NCBI GenBank assembly: GCA_964386635.1
Contig: CAYLRO010000004.1
Span: 41,119-105,118, forward strand
Length of the DNA stretch: 64,000 nucleotides
Reading direction: 5' to 3'
DNA from: Sabulitectum sp964386635
GTDB taxonomy: Bacteria; Fermentibacterota; Fermentibacteria; Fermentibacterales; JCC-6
Shown one piece after another: positions 43,275 through 52,007 of this stretch. The first letter of the stretch is position 1; each line of letters begins with the position of its first letter. A program made the translations under genes and the position numbers. Below the pieces are notes generated by a model, which did not search any database, was not told where the DNA came from, and was given only the letters and a program-made list of their open reading frames with translations.

Positions 43275-43943
43275 TTATCTTTCCCTGAACATCTTCATGT
43301 TCTTGTTGGATCCTATTAACCAGAGAAGATCTCCGTCTTCAAGAATATCCTGAGGGTTTGGAATGCGATACTCGTATTTTCCTGCAGGGTTTTTCTTCCC
43401 GATAAAGGCGATGTTAATCCCGTGAACTCTTCTGATGTCCAGATCAATCACCTTTTTCCCCAGCATGGCTTTCTTGGGCTCTGTTACGATCAGTTCCATA
43501 TCTGATCGCAGGCGCACATACTCCTCGACTCCTGAGTATGTTATTTCCCTTGCCTTGGTTATTCCCTGTTCGTGTTCAGGTCTGTAGATCAGGTCGGCTC
43601 CCACAGCCTTCAGAATTTTTTCTTCCCGGTCGCTGCTGGCTCTGCTGTATACAGTTACCCCTTTTTCCTTCAGGATTGCTGTAATGATCACATTGCTGCC
43701 GAAGTTCTCACCAATTGCCACAACCACCTTGTCGAACTTGGTGACTCCGTGTCCAACAAGAAGAGCCTCATTTGTGCAGTCAAAGCAGATGGCATTGTTA
43801 ACAAGATTCTTGATGTTGTCCACCAGCTCTTCCCTGGAGTCTATAGCCATGACCTCGGCACCCTGAAGCACAAGCTCCACGGCAAGGCTGCTGCCGAATG
43901 ATCCCAGTCCTATAACCGCTATCTTTTTTGGAGAGTCCTGCAT
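43275..43943 (-). CDS. trkA: Potassium-uptake regulatory subunit (TrkA/KtrA-type RCK protein)
   Basis: A 222-residue cytoplasmic protein with one RCK_N Rossmann domain (IAVIGLGSFGSSLAVELVLQG, acidic Asp in MAIDSREELV) that binds NAD(H) or ATP/ADP, and one RCK_C domain (about 135-222, LGKKVIDLDIRRVHGINIAFI). It gates the TrkH channel encoded 14 bases upstream. Length fits KtrA rather than the double-length TrkA of E. coli. Confidence 0.95.
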   Translation of the reverse strand: MQDSPKKIAVIGLGSFGSSLAVELVLQGAEVMAIDSREELVDNIKNLVNNAICFDCTNEALLVGHGVTKFDKVVVAIGENFGSNVIITAILKEKGVTVYSRASSDREEKILKAVGADLIYRPEHEQGITKAREITYSGVEEYVRLRSDMELIVTEPKKAMLGKKVIDLDIRRVHGINIAFIGKKNPAGKYEYRIPNPQDILEDGDLLWLIGSNKNMKMFRER

Positions 43944-43957
43944 AGTGTTTTCCTGCC

Positions 43958-45697
43958 TTACCCTATGGTTATCCTGGCTTCAGGGTAGCTGTACCTTGAT
44001 GTACGCACCCTTATTGTAGCAGCCGCAAGGGTTGCCGGGGCTGTTCGTCCAATGAACATGGTTATGATTATCACCCATCTTCCAGCGGTGGAAAGAATCT
44101 GTGTAACCCCTGTAGATAGTCCCACCGTACCGAAAGCGCTCATTGATTCGAAAATATAATCCATCTCATTGTAGTCTCCTGCGCAGTTTTCCGTGGATAC
44201 CAGCAGGATGCTGCTGACTCCGAAGGTCGCCATACCCACAAGGAGCACCGCACCGGCCCGCTGAAGGTCGAAATTCGGTATCCGCCTGTTCCATATCTCC
44301 GGATTTTTTCGCTTTTGAATCAGTGACCGGAGAGAAAGGAAGAGAAGGCCGATGGTTGTAGTTTTTACTCCTCCGCCTGTACCTCCAGGTGATGCTCCTA
44401 TGAACATCAGTATTACGAAAAACCACTTAACCGGTGGAAGAAGGGCTGCAGTGGAAACAGTATTGAATCCTGCTGTTCTCGGGGAAACTCCTTCAAGGAA
44501 ACTGTTTCCGATTTTTTCCCATACAGTCATCCCCTCCAGTGTATTGCTCCATTCGAAAACAAGAAAGAATACCCAGCCTGCAACTATCAGGATGGCTGTT
44601 ATAAGAATAACGAACCTGGCCTGAACAGGAAGGGATTTCTTCCTTCCTGTTTTCATTCTTGTAATCCAGTTCTGGCCAAGTACGGTGAGAAGCATGAAAC
44701 CCAGGCCTCCCAGCACGATAAGCATTCCGATTATCAGACTTGTTGCAGGAGATGAGGAAAACCCTTCCAGGTTACTGCTGTTCAGACTGAAACCAGCATT
44801 GCAGAAGGCACTTACACTGTGGAAGATCGCCTGCCAGACCGTTTCTCCTGTTGACCACCCCAGGTTTTCCATCCCTGCCCATGTGTTGTAAAGCAGGAGT
44901 GCTCCAATTGTTTCTATGGTCAGGGTCCATATCAGGATGGAAATAAGTATGTGTTTTATGTCGTTGGCAAACTCACTGTCCATTATTCTTGTGATGTTCA
45001 TAGTGTTGGTTACACCCAGGTTCTGTCCCAGTGAAAGGGCGAAGAAGGCAGCAAAGGTCATGAGCCCCAGACCCCCTACCTGAACGAGAACAAGAATCAC
45101 AAGCTGTCCGATGAATGTGAAATCATACTCTGTATCCCTGACAACAAGTCCGGTTACACATGTAGCGCTTGTTGCTGTAAAAACAGCATCAACAGGACTG
45201 ATTCCGGATGTGGTTGCTCTTGGAGACAAAAGGAGACCGGAGCCGATAAGGATCACCATGAGAAAACTGGCAGGAAGCAGAAGAGCAGGTGAGGATCTGC
45301 CGGTCAGGTTGATAAGGAAAGCGAAAATGGCTATGAGAGCCATGGCACCCAGATATCCGTTAACTGCCCAGGCCAGAGTCCATCTCTGAATTTCTCCCGA
45401 ATTGTCTCCGTCAGCTATGGCTAAAACCACAGAAGCTGTGAAGAACAGGCTGAGTATCATCTGCCATGGTCTGCGTTTGATGTCACTTCTTGACCGTGTA
45501 ATCAGGAACACCGATATGAGAACAGATGCTGCCATGACAAAAAGAGTTCCCTGAACAACGGTCAGAATCAGATGATTGGTAATCCCTGAAAAGTATCTGA
45601 GAATCACAAGAGTGAGGATAACAAAGGCACTGTGAATGCTCAGTGTCTTTTCAAAAAAGTCTTTCAAGGCTTTTCCTCTCTCTGTTATTTCAACCAT
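43958..45697 (-). CDS. trkH: Potassium-uptake channel subunit, TrkH/KtrB family
   Basis: A 579-residue membrane protein with extra N-terminal helices before the four M1-P-M2 repeats. All four filter loops are visible: SATCVTGLVV, SAFCNAGFSL, SPRTAGFNTV and SAFGTVGLSTG. It imports K+ under control of the downstream RCK protein. No ribosome site precedes the ATG at 45697; a promoter -10 ends six bases upstream, so the message is probably leaderless. Confidence 0.95.
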   Translation of the reverse strand: MVEITERGKALKDFFEKTLSIHSAFVILTLVILRYFSGITNHLILTVVQGTLFVMAASVLISVFLITRSRSDIKRRPWQMILSLFFTASVVLAIADGDNSGEIQRWTLAWAVNGYLGAMALIAIFAFLINLTGRSSPALLLPASFLMVILIGSGLLLSPRATTSGISPVDAVFTATSATCVTGLVVRDTEYDFTFIGQLVILVLVQVGGLGLMTFAAFFALSLGQNLGVTNTMNITRIMDSEFANDIKHILISILIWTLTIETIGALLLYNTWAGMENLGWSTGETVWQAIFHSVSAFCNAGFSLNSSNLEGFSSSPATSLIIGMLIVLGGLGFMLLTVLGQNWITRMKTGRKKSLPVQARFVILITAILIVAGWVFFLVFEWSNTLEGMTVWEKIGNSFLEGVSPRTAGFNTVSTAALLPPVKWFFVILMFIGASPGGTGGGVKTTTIGLLFLSLRSLIQKRKNPEIWNRRIPNFDLQRAGAVLLVGMATFGVSSILLVSTENCAGDYNEMDYIFESMSAFGTVGLSTGVTQILSTAGRWVIIITMFIGRTAPATLAAATIRVRTSRYSYPEARITIG

Positions 45698-45703
45698 ATT
45701 TAC

Positions 45704-45731
45704 AGTGTACGGATTTTCTGCTACAGCTCAA
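45704..45731 (-). promoter_or_regulatory. Promoter placed for leaderless transcription of trkH
   Basis: On the minus strand, TTGAGC (45731-45726), 16 bases, TACACT (45709-45704), with the -10 ending six bases before the ATG at 45697. Confidence 0.45.
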
Positions 45732-45755
45732 ATAATAACAAAAAGGAGACAGTGA

Positions 45756-47018
45756 ATGGACACCTCACTTTACCGTCGGTTTCTTCAGCTTAGACCACTG
45801 AATGTACAGAAGGCTCTTCCAGGCAGCAGGTGTGCTCTTGTAAGCGGGCGTGACATTGCTCTTGTGGCAGAGGAAAACCATGCAATTGTCATGGCCTGCA
45901 ACATAAGAAATCCCCTGAGTGCATTCGGTATTCTGAAAGCAGCAAAGAAAGCAGACAGCTTTGTTCTGCTGGAGCTGGCTAAATCAGAAGCAGGTTATAC
46001 CGGTGTCACATATGAAAACCTTCCGGGACTCGCCATGCACTATTCAAGCATTCTTGGTGACGGGGTTGTTTACTCTCTGCATATGGACCACTTCGCCATA
46101 AAATCCCATTCTGATCTTATGGAGGCAATCAGGATTGTCCCTGGAGCCATTTCGCAGGGATGGACCTCTGTTGCTGTGGATGCTTCCCACAACCATGACT
46201 GGGAAAATCTCATGTTCACCAGGGATCTTGCCATGCACATCCCGCCCTATATCGGTCTTGAAACAGAAGTTGGAGAGATAAAGGGTGCTGGTGTTCTAAC
46301 CACTGTTGAAGAGGCGGAGTACTACATAGGAGGTTTGAATTCCTGGGGCATCTTCCCTGATTACCTTGCAATCAGCAATGGTTCAAAGCACGGTACTTAC
46401 GACACCTCTGCAGGTGAAGATGAAGGAATTGATCTTGGAAGAACACGGGAGATCGCCAGTGCCATCTCAAAGTATGGAGTAAGCATAGCTCAGCACGGAA
46501 TAAGCGGCACACCTCTGGACAAGGTGGGCCATTTCAGGGAATACGGGATCAATAAGGGCAATGTAGGCACACTCTGGCAGAACATTCTTTTCGGTCTTGA
46601 GATGGACCCGGAAAGCGGGAATGCAGTGATGGACGGCGGAAGCTACGTGAAAAGACCGGACATGGGAATTCCTGAAGAGATGTGGAACAGAATGAATGAA
46701 GCCGCTGATGAAAAAGGATGGCCCAGAAATTCCGGTAATTACAAAAAGCTGAATCTTCCGTTTCACAGTGAGATAATGGCTCTTCCCGCGGAGTACAGAG
46801 AGAGGATTATTCAGGAAACTGAAAAGTGGGCCCTCCGGTTCTTTGAAGCTTTCGGGTCCACAGGTCTGGGATCTAAAGTTATCAGTTCAATTGCAGACCG
46901 GGGAGACTGGAACTCCTCACCGGATAGAAGGATAGTAGCCGAAAGGGGTCATGCCACAGCTGCCAGTGCCCCTGACTGCGGCGAAGTTCTCAAAGACGGA
47001 GGAGACTACTCTGACTGA
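45756..47018 (+). CDS. Class II fructose-bisphosphate aldolase-family protein
   Basis: A 420-residue enzyme with AAAAAGGAGA as ribosome site. Zinc-dependent aldolase motifs occur in order: YSLHMDHFAIK (Asp111, His112), GLETEVGEIKG, LAISNGSKHGTYD and SIAQHGISGTPLDKVG, then KGNVGTLWQNIL. It should cleave or form a ketose-bisphosphate in glycolysis or gluconeogenesis. It is longer than most members (about 285-360), with a C-terminal extension of about 100 residues. Fructose bisphosphate is the likely substrate, but another ketose cannot be excluded. Confidence 0.88.
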   Translation: MDTSLYRRFLQLRPLNVQKALPGSRCALVSGRDIALVAEENHAIVMACNIRNPLSAFGILKAAKKADSFVLLELAKSEAGYTGVTYENLPGLAMHYSSILGDGVVYSLHMDHFAIKSHSDLMEAIRIVPGAISQGWTSVAVDASHNHDWENLMFTRDLAMHIPPYIGLETEVGEIKGAGVLTTVEEAEYYIGGLNSWGIFPDYLAISNGSKHGTYDTSAGEDEGIDLGRTREIASAISKYGVSIAQHGISGTPLDKVGHFREYGINKGNVGTLWQNILFGLEMDPESGNAVMDGGSYVKRPDMGIPEEMWNRMNEAADEKGWPRNSGNYKKLNLPFHSEIMALPAEYRERIIQETEKWALRFFEAFGSTGLGSKVISSIADRGDWNSSPDRRIVAERGHATAASAPDCGEVLKDGGDYSD

Positions 47019-48282
47019 TATCCGTGAAGTGCTTTACGGTGTTCGGATAATAGATCCGATTTCAAGAACCGACCTTGTTTGTGATCTTACCATGGAGAAC
47101 GGGCTGATAGTTTCCATCGTACCGTCCATGGGTGCTCCTTCAGGCCTCTGGCTTCTTCCGGGGCTTGTTGACATGCATGTACACCTCAGGGTGCCGGGAG
47201 GAGAGGATTCAGAAACTCTTGAGAGCGGTCTTCGTGCAGCAATTGCAGGAGGTGTAACACATGTGGGAATGATGCCCAACACCACACCTCCAGTCGATTC
47301 ACCGGCTGCTGCACTGGAAATTGCCTCACAGGGGAACCGTTTGAATCTTGCTGAAATTCATCCTGTTCCATGTGTTACTGTTGGACGGGCAGGGCTTCAG
47401 TGTACTGATCTTGAGGCATTTGCCGCCATGGGAATAAAGGCCTTTACAGATGACGGCAGCCCTGTCAGATCGGACAGGGTGCTTTCAGAAACATTCGCCA
47501 GGCTTTCTCCAGTGGGAGGTGTGGTGATCGAACATCCAGAAATAGAGGATCTTGCCTCCGGTGGAGCTGTTAATCTGGGGAGGGCCTCAGAGGTCACCGG
47601 AGCAAAGGGAATCCCGGAAGAGGCTGAGTATCTTGATGTGAAAAGATGTATAAATCTGCTTAGGAGATCAGGAACATCCAGCCGCCTCCACCTGACCCAT
47701 CTTTCGTCTCCTGAAAGTGTGCGGCTGGTTCATCAGGCATCCGAGGAAGGTCTTCACGTTACATGCGATATCACTCCCCACCACATGTCTCTGGATGAGA
47801 ACGATCTGATTACCCTGGGTTCAATTGCCAAAATGAACCCTCCTCTCAGATCACCTGACAGCAGGAACTCTCTGGTGGCACTTGCTTCGAAAGGACAGGT
47901 GGATGTTGTCGCAAGCGACCATGCACCTCACAGAGCGGAATCAAAAAATCTTCCAGTACAGGATGCAGCCTTCGGCATTACAGGTCTGGAGACTCTCCTT
48001 CCCATCACTGTTGATGTTCTGGTAAACAGCGCCGGTATGGCTCCACTGGAAGTAGTCCGCATGTTATCATCCGCTCCGGCTGATGTACTGGGGTTGAAAC
48101 TCTCTGGAATCAAAGTGGGTGTGCCGCCTGAGATGGTCCTTTTCGACCCTGACAGAAAATGGACGTATGAAAGCACATTCTCCATGTCAGCCAATTCTCC
48201 CTATCTCGGCAGGGAAATCCGGGGAAGGGTTGTAAGAGTGTGGGCAGGAAAAGAATTGTACAGGGACGGTGAATTTGTTTAA
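47011..48282 (+). CDS. pyrC: Dihydroorotase
   Basis: A 423-residue amidohydrolase that closes carbamoyl-aspartate to dihydroorotate. It has PGLVDMHVHLRVPGGED (zinc His pair), GGVTHVGMMPNTTP, THLSSPESV, CDITPHHMSLDEND and VVASDHAPHRAESKN. The start is unusual. ATG at 46951 has only a two-base spacing to a weak site, and GTG at 47029 is too far downstream. CTG at 47011 lies six bases after GGAGGAG (46998-47004) and overlaps the aldolase stop, so it is the best supported. It begins the pyr series. Confidence 0.92.
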   Translation: MTDIREVLYGVRIIDPISRTDLVCDLTMENGLIVSIVPSMGAPSGLWLLPGLVDMHVHLRVPGGEDSETLESGLRAAIAGGVTHVGMMPNTTPPVDSPAAALEIASQGNRLNLAEIHPVPCVTVGRAGLQCTDLEAFAAMGIKAFTDDGSPVRSDRVLSETFARLSPVGGVVIEHPEIEDLASGGAVNLGRASEVTGAKGIPEEAEYLDVKRCINLLRRSGTSSRLHLTHLSSPESVRLVHQASEEGLHVTCDITPHHMSLDENDLITLGSIAKMNPPLRSPDSRNSLVALASKGQVDVVASDHAPHRAESKNLPVQDAAFGITGLETLLPITVDVLVNSAGMAPLEVVRMLSSAPADVLGLKLSGIKVGVPPEMVLFDPDRKWTYESTFSMSANSPYLGREIRGRVVRVWAGKELYRDGEFV

Positions 48283-49951
48283 ACCAATACTGATAGCGCT
48301 TATTCTCCTCTCAGTCGCCGGATGTGCCTACTACAACACTTTCTACAACGCGAGAGAAAGCTACCAGGAGGCTCTTGAGTACGCCAGGGAGAACCCTGAT
48401 GATCCTGCGCACCACGAGAAAGACCTTCTGGATGCAGCTGTGGAAGGAGCTGGAAGAGTTCTGGTGAAGTATCCGGAAAGCAGGTGGATAGATGATGCTC
48501 AGCTTCTGCTGGGTGATGCCCTGCTTCTCAGAGGGAAAAGAACTCTTGTGGGGAGTGGAACAAGTGATTTCCAGCAGGCAATGATGTCCTATTCATCAGT
48601 TCTTGTAATGACAGGCAGTGAGGAGCTTGCAGACAGAGCCAGGCTTGGACTGGGAAAAGCAGCAATGGAGCTTGAAAGATTTAATGATGCAGCTGCTGCA
48701 CTGATGCAGGTCTCACCGGAAAACACAAGAAGGCATGTATTGAGCAGGCTGCTTCTCTGCCAGGCTTACATTAATTCCGGACAGCCATCAATGGCTGCTG
48801 CAGTGCACGATACCCTTGTACCTGGCGGCGGTGACAGTCTGGAAGCAGAGTACTACATCACAGGGGGCTTGATCCTGACCAGTCTTGGAATGCCGGACAG
48901 CGGTGCTGTTGTCTGCCTCAGGGCTACAGAGATCGAGAGCAGGGGAAATGTTTACTATCGGGCGCTGGTCACAGCGGCTGAGTGCTACATTGATGCAGGA
49001 ATGCCGGAGAAGGCATCAATGGAATTGAACCGTTTGCTTCAGGGCTACAGGTCCAACAGAGAAATGGCTGATATTTCACTTCTCAAGGGAAGAGCAGATG
49101 AGCTTGCCGGTGACACAACTGCTGCGCTGACTGCCTACCTTGACGCTGCTGAACTGGATTCCTACCGTGAAACCGGAGCAGAAGCACTGTACAGAAGAGC
49201 AATACTCCTTGAGCACTCCGGGAGATATGACGAAGCTGTTCAGACTCTTCTTGACTGCTCCTCCAGGTCGGGAGACTTCATGTGGCTGAGAATCGCAGGA
49301 AACCGGCACAGAGACCTTGAGCTTTTCATAGCCTACTCTGACAGCGCCGGTTCAACTTCCGGAGACAGAGAGCTTCAATACAGGCTTCTGGCTGCTGAGA
49401 AGCGCATGGATCTTTACGGAGCAGACAGTGAAACTCTTGCGGAGTTTCAGCAGCTTGCCAATTCAGATCATCCACTGTTCTCCTCAATGGCAGAGGTGGT
49501 TCTTTGTGAGAATGGCGGTATTCCCCAGGACTCAATTATTACAGTTCTTACAGGTATTGTTCAGAGCATTCCAGGCAGTGATCTTGCGGGAAAGATCGAG
49601 AATCAGCTGAATCTCGTTCCTCACCGGCTTGCAGATTCAAGACCTTCAGCGGTACTTGAAGAGGTATGGAATCTCCTAGAGCAGGAAATGTGGGATGATG
49701 CCTGGAATACTGCAGACTCTCTCCTGGGTTCACCATTCAGCTATGAAGTGAGAGCTGAAGCGCTCTGGGCAGCCTACATGGCTTCTGAAGGTGCAAGAAT
49801 GGATGGCGGCACAGTTGACAGCTACCTTGAGGAATTGACTGAAGAGTATCCTGACACTCCTCAGGGCATTCAGGCTGCATTAAGAAGAGCTCAGGGCCTT
49901 GAAGAAGACGAAGAAGGCGAAGAAGGCGAAGAAGGCGGAGGAGATGAATAG
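48269..49951 (+). CDS. TPR lipoprotein
   Basis: A 560-residue exported lipoprotein: signal NLFKPILIALILLSVAGC with lipobox VAGC, then CAYYNTFYNARESYQEALEYA and many TPR-like helical pairs (KYPESRWIDDAQLLLGDALL, and so on). The tail is acidic with a (Glu-Glu-Gly) repeat. The start is GTG at 48269; TTG at 48275 is possible. The N-terminal YYNTFYNAR block is frequent in lipoproteins of FCB-group bacteria. It probably acts as an outer-membrane assembly or scaffold lipoprotein; its place inside the pyrimidine genes is unexplained. Confidence 0.85.
   Translation: MNLFKPILIALILLSVAGCAYYNTFYNARESYQEALEYARENPDDPAHHEKDLLDAAVEGAGRVLVKYPESRWIDDAQLLLGDALLLRGKRTLVGSGTSDFQQAMMSYSSVLVMTGSEELADRARLGLGKAAMELERFNDAAAALMQVSPENTRRHVLSRLLLCQAYINSGQPSMAAAVHDTLVPGGGDSLEAEYYITGGLILTSLGMPDSGAVVCLRATEIESRGNVYYRALVTAAECYIDAGMPEKASMELNRLLQGYRSNREMADISLLKGRADELAGDTTAALTAYLDAAELDSYRETGAEALYRRAILLEHSGRYDEAVQTLLDCSSRSGDFMWLRIAGNRHRDLELFIAYSDSAGSTSGDRELQYRLLAAEKRMDLYGADSETLAEFQQLANSDHPLFSSMAEVVLCENGGIPQDSIITVLTGIVQSIPGSDLAGKIENQLNLVPHRLADSRPSAVLEEVWNLLEQEMWDDAWNTADSLLGSPFSYEVRAEALWAAYMASEGARMDGGTVDSYLEELTEEYPDTPQGIQAALRRAQGLEEDEEGEEGEEGGGDE
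49901..49936 (+). repeat. Four tandem 9-bp units at the end of the TPR lipoprotein gene
   Basis: One GAAGAAGAC unit followed by three GAAGAAGGC units encode the acidic Glu-Glu-Gly tail. The following GGAGGAG acts as ribosome site for pyrK. Confidence 0.8.
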
Positions 49952-50725
49952 ATGGCGAAGGCTGTTGATGTTCTTTGCACAGTGATTGAGAATGAAGAGA
50001 TTCTTCCAGGGGTGCACAGAACTGTGTTCAGGTCTTCCGAGATTGCTTCAGCAGCTGAACCGGGGATGTTCATCCAGATTGAAGTATCCGGGGATGTTTT
50101 CCCGGTAACCCGGAGACCTTTTACGGTAAACCGCCTTGCAGGAAGCGATTTTGAAGTGATATTTGACGTGGTGGGCCGTGGAACTGAAATGCTTTCCGTT
50201 CTTGAACCAGGTGCTTCTGCAAGGGTACTGGGACCACTTGGCAACGGATGGCGGATCGAGAAAGGTTCTTCCTGGCTTCTTATTGGAGGCGGCCTGGGAG
50301 CTGCCGGATTTGATTTCCTTCTTCATCGTGTTCGCTGCAGCGGTGTTCTCATAGGAGCATCATCAAAGGACAGGGTTCTCCCTTTGAAACCGGACTGCCG
50401 GTATGTCATTGCAACTGAAGACGGGTCTGCCGGTACCACAGGTCTTGTAACGGATATTCTCCAGCAGGATCTTTTCTCCCAGGCGGATGTCATAGCTGTA
50501 TGCGGACCTGTGGCAATGATGGAAGCTGTTTGGAATCTTGTTCCCGAAAGTGACAGGAGCAAAGTTCAGATATCCACTGAAAGCAGAATGGGTTGCGGAT
50601 GGGGAGTTTGTGACGGATGTTCCATCCCGGTTGCAGGCGGTGGATACCGTAAATGCTGTACAGAAGGACCTGTTTTTCCAGGCACTGATATAGACTGGAA
50701 ACGGTGGAAGGAGGCTGGATTGTGA
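49952..50725 (+). CDS. pyrK: Dihydroorotate dehydrogenase electron-transfer subunit
   Basis: A 257-residue flavoprotein of the ferredoxin-reductase fold. FAD-binding VTRRPFTVNR, NAD region LLIGGGLGAAGFDFLL, and a C-terminal 2Fe-2S site with cysteines in RMGCGWGVCDGCSIPV and KCCTEGPVF. It passes electrons from PyrD to NAD. The ATG directly follows the preceding TAG, with GGAGGAG before it; its stop overlaps the pyrD start. Confidence 0.95.
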   Translation: MAKAVDVLCTVIENEEILPGVHRTVFRSSEIASAAEPGMFIQIEVSGDVFPVTRRPFTVNRLAGSDFEVIFDVVGRGTEMLSVLEPGASARVLGPLGNGWRIEKGSSWLLIGGGLGAAGFDFLLHRVRCSGVLIGASSKDRVLPLKPDCRYVIATEDGSAGTTGLVTDILQQDLFSQADVIAVCGPVAMMEAVWNLVPESDRSKVQISTESRMGCGWGVCDGCSIPVAGGGYRKCCTEGPVFPGTDIDWKRWKEAGL

Positions 50726-51594
50726 ATGCTTCTTCTTTGAACCGTCATCTCTGGGGTCAGGAGTTCCAGTCGCCGATAATGCTTGCCTCGGGAACTGCAG
50801 GATTCGGAAAAGAACTGTCTGCCATGAGCAGCCTTTCCGGAGCAGGAGCCGTTGTATCAAAGGCTGTAACTTATGAACCCAGAGCCGGTAACCCCCCTCC
50901 CAGGATTCTGGAAACCCGTTACGGGCTGTTGAATTCAATTGGTCTGGCTAATCCTGGAGTGTTTCATGTTTTAAACGAGATACTTCCATCTGTTGCGGAT
51001 CTGACCTGTCCTCTTCTTATAAATGTAGCAGGTGAATCCGTTGAAGAATTTGCCAGGGTTGTGGAGGTTCTTGAGGGTACTCCGGTGCATCTGGGATATG
51101 AGATAAATGTTTCGTGCCCCAATGTTTCTCAGGGAGGAGCTGCATTCGGTGCTGATCCGGATACAGTAAGGATCGTTGCTGCTCTTGTTTCCCATGTTAC
51201 GGAAAGGCCTTTCTCGGTAAAACTCACTCCCAATGGCGGGAATATTGTTGAGGCTGCTGTTGCTGCCCAGGAGGGTGGAGCATCTGCTGTTACTGTATGT
51301 AACACGTTCCTGGGGATGGATATAGACTGGAGAACAGGTCAAACCATTCTGAAAAGGAAGGTCGCCGGATATACTTCCCCGGCGCTTCTGCCTCTTGTGA
51401 TTGCCAGGGTTTACCAGGTTTCAGATGCAGTTTCGATACCTGTTATCAGTTCCGGTGGTGTTTCATCAGGGGAGGACGTTCTGAAGCTGATCGCTGCAGG
51501 AGCAGAGATGGTCCAAGTGGGAACCCGTCTCATGAGAAGACCCATGGCAGCTTCTGAACTAATAGCTGAGATGCGATCTCTGCTGAGCAGATGA
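50722..51594 (+). CDS. pyrD: Dihydroorotate dehydrogenase, class 1B catalytic subunit
   Basis: A 290-residue FMN enzyme. The start is GTG at 50722 behind GGAAGGAGG, overlapping the pyrK stop. Signatures: PIMLASGTAGFGKELS, SVGLANPG-type NSIGLANPGV, the catalytic Cys in NVSCPNVSQGG, FSVKLTPNGGNIVE, and ISSGGVSSGEDVLKLIAAGA near the end. It oxidises dihydroorotate to orotate with PyrK. Confidence 0.96.
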   Translation: MNASSLNRHLWGQEFQSPIMLASGTAGFGKELSAMSSLSGAGAVVSKAVTYEPRAGNPPPRILETRYGLLNSIGLANPGVFHVLNEILPSVADLTCPLLINVAGESVEEFARVVEVLEGTPVHLGYEINVSCPNVSQGGAAFGADPDTVRIVAALVSHVTERPFSVKLTPNGGNIVEAAVAAQEGGASAVTVCNTFLGMDIDWRTGQTILKRKVAGYTSPALLPLVIARVYQVSDAVSIPVISSGGVSSGEDVLKLIAAGAEMVQVGTRLMRRPMAASELIAEMRSLLSR

Positions 51595-52007
51595 AGAAAA
51601 CAGCCGGTTTGTTTGCCATGGCTCTCACGGTTCTTTCCGGATGCGGGCTTGTGTCTTCGCCTGCCTATGTTTACAGAGGTGTGCCGGCTGCTACTGCCAT
51701 TGTTTCCGGTTTCATTCAAAGGGGCACGGCATCCTGGTACGGGATCCCTTTTCACGGCAGGCAGACCGCAAGTGGTGAAACATACGACATGAACGGTATG
51801 ACCTGTGCTCACAGAACCCTGCCGTTCGGTACAGTTCTTCTTGTTACCAATATGGGAAACGGAAGATCAGCAACCGTACGCGTTACCGACAGAGGGCCTT
51901 ATGTTTCAGGGAGAATTATTGATCTCTCCAGAGGCGCTGCCTCTGCTCTTGACATGCTGGCCACTGGTACAGCGCAGGTTGAACTGAAGGCGGTTGGAAA
52001 TGAATGA
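51591..52007 (+). CDS. rlpA: RlpA-type lipoprotein (septal-ring lytic transglycosylase family)
   Basis: A 138-residue lipoprotein: signal KKTAGLFAMALTVLSGC with lipobox LSGC, then a double-psi barrel with RGTASWYGIPFHGRQTASGE, NGMTCAHRTLPFGT and VRVTDRGPYVSGRIIDLSRGAA. RlpA cleaves peptide-free glycan strands during division in some bacteria. It has no C-terminal SPOR domain. The ATG overlaps the pyrD stop and its 3' end overlaps pyrF. Confidence 0.92.
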   Translation: MKKTAGLFAMALTVLSGCGLVSSPAYVYRGVPAATAIVSGFIQRGTASWYGIPFHGRQTASGETYDMNGMTCAHRTLPFGTVLLVTNMGNGRSATVRVTDRGPYVSGRIIDLSRGAASALDMLATGTAQVELKAVGNE

